Positions 58,381-64,000 of a stretch of DNA of 64,000 nt are shown piece after piece. The stretch is from Salinisphaera orenii subsp. halophila YIM 95161 (GTDB taxonomy: Bacteria; Pseudomonadota; Gammaproteobacteria; Nevskiales; Salinisphaeraceae). Positions within the stretch are counted from its first letter, which is position 1. Each line of letters starts with the position of its first letter. The DNA lies in NCBI RefSeq assembly GCF_003732545.1, contig NZ_AYKF01000121.1, forward strand, positions 1 to 64,000. The letters run 5' to 3'. Made by a program: the position numbers and the translations under genes. Under the pieces are notes generated by a model that worked only from the letters and a program-made list of their open reading frames with translations, was not told the DNA's origin and made no database searches.

Positions 58381-59328
58381 CTACACCGCCAGCCCGGCCA
58401 CCAGCGCGGCAGCCGGTGAGGACGGCGCGAGCGGGGCCCTGGCGGTCGGCCTCTCGGCCTGTCCCCGTGCCAGCGCGAACGCCGCCTCGAGAACGCGGAC
58501 GTGGGCCAGCGGCGCGATGTCGCCGACAAGACTCGCCATGGCACCGGCACGGCGCGCGGCCGCGGGCTGCACGTCGCCGACGACACGCAGCCGCCCCGAC
58601 AGGCCGTCGCCGCCGCGCGTCTGTCCCAGATCGATCACCACCGCCCCGCTCCGGATCCAGCGCTCGGGCACCATCTTCGGGCGATCGAGAGCGGCGATCA
58701 CGATATCCGCGGCGCGACACAGCGCCGGCAGGCCACGCGTCAGCGGGTGCGCCAGGGTCGCGGTGCAGCCGTCGCGCAGCAGCGGCTCGGCGATGGCCGG
58801 CCCCGGCCCGTGCGTGGCACCGATCACTACAGCGCGCCTGCCGAAGGCGCCCGCGGGCAGAACCGCCCCGAGCCAGACCCGACAAGCCGCCGCCGCTCCG
58901 GGCGGCAGGCGGCTGTCGCCGTCGGCGGCGTACGCCGGCCCGTCGCCCGCGGCCCGGGCCAGATCCTTGTCCGGCGGCAACGCCGCGCGTACCGCCGCCG
59001 GGTCAATGTGATCGGGCAGCGCGGTGCCAATCAGAATGGCGTGCACATCGGCGTTCGCGCCCAGGGCCGCGATCCGCTCCAGCAGTTCGGGCTCGCCGAT
59101 CTCGCCCGGCAGATCATCGACGCTGACCCGCAGGCCAACGCGCTGCGCCCGGTGCTGCAGCGCGGCGGTCCGCGCCCGATCGGCGGCGGTGCTGCCGATA
59201 TCGAGTACGGCCAGACACGGCGTCTCCCCGGGATGATCGGCGAGCGCCCGCTGCAGACGGGCCGCGCGAGCTGCGGCCAGCACCCGACTCTCCTGGGGAT
59301 GGGGCCGGCAATCGTTGACGAAGGACAT
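58381..59328 (-). CDS. FolD-like protein lacking the classical catalytic residues
   Basis: A 315-residue protein that aligns by eye along most of FolD (methylenetetrahydrofolate dehydrogenase/cyclohydrolase): CLAVLDIGSTAADRARTA, LLERIAALGANADVHAILIG, PPDKDL, AVVIGATHGPGP and AIVIDLG-like GAVVIDLGQTR. Yet the E. coli Tyr50, Lys54, Gln98 and Asp121 positions hold Arg, Leu, Gly and Ala, and the PGGVGPMT signature reads VGDIAPLA. It should not do standard FolD chemistry. It sits 11 bp after the dehydrogenase and before sdaA. It may bind folate, channel C1 units or be decaying, though the frame is intact. Confidence 0.75.
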   Translation of the reverse strand: MSFVNDCRPHPQESRVLAAARAARLQRALADHPGETPCLAVLDIGSTAADRARTAALQHRAQRVGLRVSVDDLPGEIGEPELLERIAALGANADVHAILIGTALPDHIDPAAVRAALPPDKDLARAAGDGPAYAADGDSRLPPGAAAACRVWLGAVLPAGAFGRRAVVIGATHGPGPAIAEPLLRDGCTATLAHPLTRGLPALCRAADIVIAALDRPKMVPERWIRSGAVVIDLGQTRGGDGLSGRLRVVGDVQPAAARRAGAMASLVGDIAPLAHVRVLEAAFALARGQAERPTARAPLAPSSPAAALVAGLAV

Positions 59329-59339
59329 GGCGATTCTCC

Positions 59340-61955
59340 TCAGGCGCTTTCCAGGGCGGGTTCCGCCGGCGCGGGATGCGCCGGCGCGGACGGGGATTTC
59401 AGGCGTTCGTTGTGCGGGTCGTAGAGCGCGCGGCAGCCGACCGCATCGACCCGGATCGGATACTGTTCGCCGAAGTACTCGAGCCGCAGCTCCTGGCCGA
59501 TGCAGGCGTAGGCGGCGGGCAGATAGGCGAGCGCGATGTTGGCGCCGACCGAGGGCCCGTAGGCCAGACTGGCGGCATAGGAGCGCCGCCCCAGCGTATC
59601 CACCGGCACCTCGCCGCTCTCCGGATCGATGAGCGGCCACTGGCCGACCGGGTAACGGGCCACGCCCTCGGCGTCGACGTTGTCCAGCAGCGTCAGCGTG
59701 CACAGATAGGCGGGCTGGCACTCGCGCCCGCGCTGTTCCAGATAGGCGGCCCGGCCGTGGAAGTCCGCGCTCTTGACCTTCGGCCGGGCGAGACCGGCCT
59801 CGCACAGGTTGTAGTCGGTCAGCAGATCCACGTTCTGCAGCCGCAGGCTCTTCTCGAGCCGTCGCGAGTTGGCGTAGGTCTCGATGCCGACCGGGGTCAC
59901 ACCGGCCTCGAACAGCAGATCCCAGACCGCCAGCCCGTAGGAGAACGGCATGTACAGCTCCCAGCCGTACTCGCCGACATAGGAGATTCGAAACGCCCAT
60001 ACCGGCATGCCGCGCAGGCGGATCTCGCGCGCGCTCGCGAACGGCAGGCGGTCGTCGTCCAGCAGCCGCGGGTCGTCGACGAGCGCGGCGAGCGTGGCAT
60101 GGGCGTTCGGCCCCCAGAGGCCGAGCGTGGCGAGCGTGTCGGTGCGGTCGTCGATGGCCACACGCGCCCCGCGATCCTCGCGCATCCGCTGTATCCAGAC
60201 CCGGTCGCGATGGCCGGTGTCGCCGCCGCAGATCACGCGGTAGGCCTCAGTCGCCAATCGCACGACGGTGAGATCGGACCGCACGCCGCCGTGGGCGTCG
60301 AGAAAATGCGTATACACGCCCTTGCCGATCGGCGTGGAGCCGCCCACCCGGGCGACCGACAGATACTCGAGCAAGGCCTCCGCATCCGGCCCGGAGACAT
60401 CGAAGATGGCGAAATGGGACAGGTTGATCATGCCCACGTCGTCGGCGAGCTTGAGGTGCTCGGCGTTGGACACGCGCCAGAAATGCCGGGCATCCCACTC
60501 GGCGGCGCGTTCGGGCACGCGATCGCCGTAGGTCTCGAGCAGATGCGCGTTGGCGGCATAGCCGTGCGCGCGCTCCCAGCCGGCGGCCTCCATGAAGTGT
60601 CCGCCGAGTTCGCGCTCGCGCGGCCAGAACGGACTGCGGCGCAGGTCGCGCCCGCTGGCGTAGGGCTCGCGCGGATGAACGGCCGGATCGTAGACTTTGC
60701 GGGCGGTCTCGCGGGCGCGGCCGAAGACATGGGCCGGCGTCTTCTGCACCGGATAGAAGCGGGCGATATCGATGCCGCAGGGATCGACCGCCGGCCGGCC
60801 GTGGGTCATCCAGTCCGCCAGGACCTTGCCCATGCCGGGCCCGTCCTTGACCCAGACGGCCTCTCCGAACCAGAGCCCGCGCGTCTCCGGCGACTCGCCC
60901 AGCAGCGAGCCGCCGTCGGCCGAGATCGACATGAGCCCGTTGAACGAGGCCTTCTCGTCCCAGCCGAGCTCGCCCAGGATCGGCGTCATCTCGATCGCGC
61001 GCTCGTAGCCGCTCATCACCTGTTCGATATCGAGATCGCGCATCGAGGGCGACATCCGCGCGGCATCCGGCTCGGCGATGTCGGCGGGCTGCACCAGCCG
61101 CGGCTCGGTGGGTTCGTAGTAGCCCCATTCCAGCTTGCCGCCCTCGGCGGTGGCCGGGTCGCCGGTATCGCGCATATAGGACGAGTTGCCCTGATCGCGG
61201 AACAGCGGATACCCGATCTCGCGGCCGGTCCCGGCGAAGGTGTCGAAGGGCCCGAAGAACATCAGCGGATGCTCGAACGGCATCAGCGGCAGCGCGGCAC
61301 CGGCCATGGCGGCCAGCGGCGGCCCCCAGATGCCCGCCGACAGCACCACGACGTCGGTGCGGATATAGCCCCGGCGGGTCTCGACGCCGCAGACCCGGCC
61401 GTTGCGGACGTCGATATCCAGCGCCGGCGTGTGGCCGAAGGTCTGCAGCCGGCCGCTGGCCACGGCACGCTCGATCAGCACGCCGGCGACGCGCTGGGAG
61501 CGCGGCACCACCAGCCCCGCGTCCGGGTCCCACATCGCGCCCTGGATCAGGTCCTGCTCCAGCAGCGGGAACCGTCGCTTGGCTTCCGCCGGGCCGATCA
61601 GCGAGACGTTGGTACCGAAGGCCTTGCCCGAGCCGACCTTGCGCTCGAGCTCGGCCATCCGCGCGTCGTCGCCCACACGGGCGACCTCCAGGCCGCCGAC
61701 CCGGCTGTAATGGCCGAGCGACTCGTAGAACTGCCGGCTGTAGACCGTGGTGTAGCACGACATGCGGTCGTGCGAGGTCATGTAGCAGAAGTCGGAGGCG
61801 TGCGAGGTGGAGCTGATGTCCGACGGCACCGCCGACTTGTCCAGCCCGACGATGTTCGACCAGCCCTGTTCGATCAGGTGATGGGCGACCGAGGCGCCGA
61901 CGATGCCGCCCTGGCCGACGATCACCACATCCGCTTGTTCGGGTAACTTAGACAT
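59340..61955 (-). CDS. Dimethylglycine/sarcosine dehydrogenase-like, FAD and GcvT domains
   Basis: An 871-residue fusion: an N-terminal DAO-type FAD domain (ADVVIVGQGGIVGASVAHHLIEQG; the covalent-flavin type SHASDFCYM region near residue 52), a FAO_M linker (about 385-440), and a C-terminal GcvT-like THF domain with INLSHFAIFDVSGPDAEALLEYL and SYVGEYGWELYMP, ending in the aminomethyltransferase C-domain. It would demethylate an N-methyl compound and pass the C1 unit to THF. Dimethylglycine is the likely substrate from context, sarcosine the alternative. The second half is longer than minimal GcvT. It follows metF-like by 47 bp. Confidence 0.88.
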   Translation of the reverse strand: MSKLPEQADVVIVGQGGIVGASVAHHLIEQGWSNIVGLDKSAVPSDISSTSHASDFCYMTSHDRMSCYTTVYSRQFYESLGHYSRVGGLEVARVGDDARMAELERKVGSGKAFGTNVSLIGPAEAKRRFPLLEQDLIQGAMWDPDAGLVVPRSQRVAGVLIERAVASGRLQTFGHTPALDIDVRNGRVCGVETRRGYIRTDVVVLSAGIWGPPLAAMAGAALPLMPFEHPLMFFGPFDTFAGTGREIGYPLFRDQGNSSYMRDTGDPATAEGGKLEWGYYEPTEPRLVQPADIAEPDAARMSPSMRDLDIEQVMSGYERAIEMTPILGELGWDEKASFNGLMSISADGGSLLGESPETRGLWFGEAVWVKDGPGMGKVLADWMTHGRPAVDPCGIDIARFYPVQKTPAHVFGRARETARKVYDPAVHPREPYASGRDLRRSPFWPRERELGGHFMEAAGWERAHGYAANAHLLETYGDRVPERAAEWDARHFWRVSNAEHLKLADDVGMINLSHFAIFDVSGPDAEALLEYLSVARVGGSTPIGKGVYTHFLDAHGGVRSDLTVVRLATEAYRVICGGDTGHRDRVWIQRMREDRGARVAIDDRTDTLATLGLWGPNAHATLAALVDDPRLLDDDRLPFASAREIRLRGMPVWAFRISYVGEYGWELYMPFSYGLAVWDLLFEAGVTPVGIETYANSRRLEKSLRLQNVDLLTDYNLCEAGLARPKVKSADFHGRAAYLEQRGRECQPAYLCTLTLLDNVDAEGVARYPVGQWPLIDPESGEVPVDTLGRRSYAASLAYGPSVGANIALAYLPAAYACIGQELRLEYFGEQYPIRVDAVGCRALYDPHNERLKSPSAPAHPAPAEPALESA

Positions 61956-62002
61956 GCTCGATCTCCTGAGCCTGAAGATGCGGTCCGAATGATTCCGGCG
62001 CG

Positions 62003-62983
62003 CTAGGCGCGACCGTCGGGCGCGGCCGATGACGGCGAACCCGAGACACCGACGTCGCCGGCGGTGGAGGCGAGCGTCGACAGGCGCTTTCGGCGCCAGG
62101 CTTCGGTGCTGTCGACCTGATTGAACGTGTTGATATGCAAGCCGGCGACGTTCAGCTCCGGCGCCGCCAGCAGGGGCGCCAGGTCATCCAGCAGCGCGTC
62201 CGGCGTGAATTGCGAGGGGCCCGTCAACCGTCCCCACATGCGCTTGTTGCCGCGCAGAAAGCGTGTCGAGTCGCCCAGACCGATGCGCAGCGCGATGCCC
62301 AGCAGCCGGCGCCGCTCGATCACCCCGGGAATGCCGACATGCATCGGCAGACCGACCCCGCGGCCACGCGCGCCCTGCAGCCAGTCGCGGATCCGTGCCG
62401 CATCGAAACACAGCTGCGTGACCATGTGACCGGCGAGGAAGCACTTGGCGTCCAGCGCCTCGTCCAGCGTCTCGGCCGCGATGAGGGCGTGCCCCTCCGG
62501 ATAGCAGGGCACCCCGACGCTGCGCAGGCCGGGCGCGATCTCGGCCAGTGCCTCGATCAGCCGGCATCCGTGATCGAACGGCCCGGCGACATGATCGCCG
62601 TCGCCGCCGACGACGAAGACGTCCCGTACCCCCGCCTCGGTCAGCCGGCTCATGCCGGTCTCGAGATGGCTGCGGCTGGAAAAACGCCGGGCCGCGAGAT
62701 GCGGCACGGCCACATGCCCGAGGGCCGCGACCTGCGCCGCCAGTTCGACGGTCGCATCGATCCCGCGGGTCGGCGAGCAGGTCACGGTCACGACCGCATG
62801 GGCCGGCAGCGCCCGCGCGGCCTCGAGCGCGCCGCGCATGGGAATGATCTCGTATCGCGGTCGCCGTAGCGCCCGGCTCAGGGCCTGCTCGGCCGTCATG
62901 ACCCGGCGCGCTTCGTCGGCGGTGCCACCGGGGGCTGACGCCCCCGCCGGTTCGCGGCGCTTTTCGTTGCAGAACGGTGTCAC
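62003..62983 (-). CDS. Methylenetetrahydrofolate reductase-like protein (MetF family)
   Basis: A 326-residue TIM-barrel flavoprotein of the MTHFR superfamily: YEIIPMRGALEAARALPAHAVVTVTCSPTRG with the early glutamate, LAARRFSSRSHLETGMSRLTEAGVRDVFVVGGDGDHVAGPF with the FAD-type loop, GVPCYPEGH, and FLAGHMVTQLCFDAARIRDWL. It is more divergent than housekeeping MetF and lies in a demethylation cluster, so it may interconvert methyl-THF and methylene-THF for the neighbouring demethylases. The GTG at 62983 has GGAGG upstream; an ATG at 62899 (MTAEQALSRAL) is the alternative. It heads the minus-strand operon. Confidence 0.82.
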   Translation of the reverse strand: MTPFCNEKRREPAGASAPGGTADEARRVMTAEQALSRALRRPRYEIIPMRGALEAARALPAHAVVTVTCSPTRGIDATVELAAQVAALGHVAVPHLAARRFSSRSHLETGMSRLTEAGVRDVFVVGGDGDHVAGPFDHGCRLIEALAEIAPGLRSVGVPCYPEGHALIAAETLDEALDAKCFLAGHMVTQLCFDAARIRDWLQGARGRGVGLPMHVGIPGVIERRRLLGIALRIGLGDSTRFLRGNKRMWGRLTGPSQFTPDALLDDLAPLLAAPELNVAGLHINTFNQVDSTEAWRRKRLSTLASTAGDVGVSGSPSSAAPDGRA

Positions 62984-63440
62984 GGCGACGCGCCTCCTCG
63001 AGCGATTCCAAGCCGCCGCGAGCGGGCCCCGGATCGGGCTCGCTCACGGTTCGTACGCCAGCCAAATTACGCGGGCCTCGGGCGCGGCAAAGGCCTGATC
63101 GCGACCACCACGATCGAAAATGCGTCATCGCCGGATCGCGTCGACGGCGCCTCGCCCCCTTGCGGACGACGCTCGACGGCGGCCATGTCGGCCGCGCGGC
63201 GCCGCCGCCCGGAATCGGCCCGCATGTCGCGGTGAACTAATCCGATGTCGTGCCTGCAACGCTCGCGCCGGGCGGCCCCGGGTAGCTTGGATTCGCAATG
63301 GCATCGGCGAGGTCGTCTCGTCGGCCCGCTGTGGTCGGTGCGCCCGATCGATTCGCGCTAACGCGGCGATCCCGCCATGTCGCCCCGGTCCGCTTGCAAG
63401 AACGGCGGCCTGCGTCTCAGACCTTTCAGGAGAAAAATCC
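62984..63440. promoter_or_regulatory. Divergent promoter region between metF-like and dmdA-like genes
   Basis: No gene is supported in these 457 bp between two divergent starts. It should contain promoters for the large minus-strand C1 operon and the dmdA-like gene. I see no clear palindromic operator; the only firm signal is a CAGGAG ribosome site at about 63428-63433, before the ATG at 63441. Confidence 0.5.
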
Positions 63441-64000
63441 ATGCACTCCGCGAACAACATGAATCATCAGCAGAACATCGATCAGCGTGACCGCCATGTG
63501 CCGGTCAACCTGCGTCAGAGCGGCGACCCGGGCATCCAGATGCTCATGTCGACGCGGGTGCGCAAGTCGCCCTACTGGCATCTGTCGGTCGAGGCCGGCT
63601 GCTGGCGCGCGACCGTCTACAACCGCATGTATCACCCGCGCGGCTATGTGCGCCCCGAGGACGGCGGCGCCATGATCGAGTACCGCGCGCTGATCAACGA
63701 CGTCACCCTGTGGAACGTCGCGGTCGAGCGTCCGATCCGGGTCAAGGGGCCGGACGCCGAGGCGTTCTGTGACTACGTTTGCACACGCGACGTGACGCGC
63801 GTCGCCCCGATGCGCGGCCGCTACGTCGTGCTCTGCGACGCCGAGGGCCACGTGCTCAACGATCCGGTGATGCTGCGCCTGTCCTACGACGAATTCTGGT
63901 TCACGATCAGTGACTCCGATCTCGCCTACTGGTTCAAGGGTGTGAACATCGCCCGGGATTTCGACGTGACGATCGACGAGATCGACGTCTCGCCGCTGCA
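63441..64000 (+). CDS. DmdA-like THF-dependent demethylase/aminomethyltransferase (3' end outside window)
   Basis: The first 186 residues of a GcvT-superfamily protein are visible. The stretch STRVRKSPYWHLSVEAGC, VYNRMYHPRGYV, LWNVAVERPIRVKGPDAEAF, TRDVTRVAPMRGRY, HVLNDPVMLRL and WFTISDSDLAYWFKG, followed by DVTIDEIDVSPL, is very close in pattern to DMSP demethylase DmdA, which moves a methyl group from dimethylsulfoniopropionate to THF. Paralogues acting on other methylated compounds exist, and the betaine-rich context makes such a role possible. The start follows CAGGAG by 7 bases. The gene is truncated only by the window edge. Confidence 0.8.
   Translation, partial: MHSANNMNHQQNIDQRDRHVPVNLRQSGDPGIQMLMSTRVRKSPYWHLSVEAGCWRATVYNRMYHPRGYVRPEDGGAMIEYRALINDVTLWNVAVERPIRVKGPDAEAFCDYVCTRDVTRVAPMRGRYVVLCDAEGHVLNDPVMLRLSYDEFWFTISDSDLAYWFKGVNIARDFDVTIDEIDVSPL

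Noticed and set aside
58381-60000. FolD-like region fused to an upstream 539-codon frame
   Set aside because: The upstream part is an alternate frame of the dehydrogenase gene; the FolD-like start at 59328 fits the family length.

Overview
The window is high-GC (roughly two thirds G+C by eye) chromosomal DNA of a gammaproteobacterium. The gene orders aroQ-accB-accC-prmA-fis-purH, gatCAB/mreBCD-mrdA-rodA-mltB-rlpA-dacA-ybeD-lipB and mlaFEDCB are typical of that class. TRAP transport, betaine/sarcosine catabolism and a DmdA-like demethylase suggest a marine or halophilic lineage. A Salinisphaera-like organism is my best guess, but it is an inference and no rRNA is present to confirm it. No tRNA, rRNA or CRISPR array was seen.

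Layout. (1) 1-6.3 kb is accessory DNA: an IS1111-type (IS110 family) element sits inside an integron attC site, followed by minus-strand cassette genes (nuclease-fold protein, alpha/beta hydrolase, zinc-ribbon membrane protein, then a three-gene block of cupin, OsmC and hydrolase-LuxR regulator). Three more attC sites separate them, and an attI-like core lies near the 3' side of ilvD. No integrase gene is visible, so this looks like an integron remnant or integrase-less cassette cluster. (2) 6.3-37.1 kb is core housekeeping DNA: ilvD, a 1-Cys peroxiredoxin, cutA-dsbD-tlpA, aroQ-accBC-prmA, fis, purH, sodC, yjbQ, gatCAB, the rod-shape and peptidoglycan operon, lipB and the Mla lipid-transport operon. 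An 18-unit heptamer tandem repeat lies between ilvD and the peroxiredoxin gene. (3) 37.1-47.1 kb is an organic-acid/CoA-ester island: acetoacetyl-CoA synthetase, acyl-CoA dehydrogenase, a TRAP transporter, an IclR regulator, a class III CoA-transferase, a MaoC hydratase and a CitE-type lyase. The last three match the logic of C5-dicarboxylate (mesaconate/itaconate/citramalate) breakdown to acetyl-CoA and pyruvate. A nested palindromic element interrupts the TRAP operon. (4) 47.5-64 kb is a methylated-amine and one-carbon island: a three-component Rieske oxygenase, a GbdR-like regulator, soxBDAG, sdaA, a catalytically degenerate FolD-like protein, a dimethylglycine/sarcosine dehydrogenase, a MetF-like protein and, cut by the window end, a DmdA-like tetrahydrofolate-dependent demethylase.

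How the genes work together. Island 4 can be read as a chain: N-methyl oxidation by the Rieske enzyme, flavin/THF-dependent demethylation by the dehydrogenase and the heterotetrameric sarcosine oxidase, then serine deamination to pyruvate. The C1 units would be carried on tetrahydrofolate and handled by MetF-like and FolD-like proteins. The most unusual items are the FolD-like protein lacking all four classical catalytic residues, the integrase-less cassette cluster at ilvD with its attC-targeting IS, the 21-bp-phased repeats beside a hydrolase-LuxR fusion regulator, and the nested palindrome in the TRAP operon.
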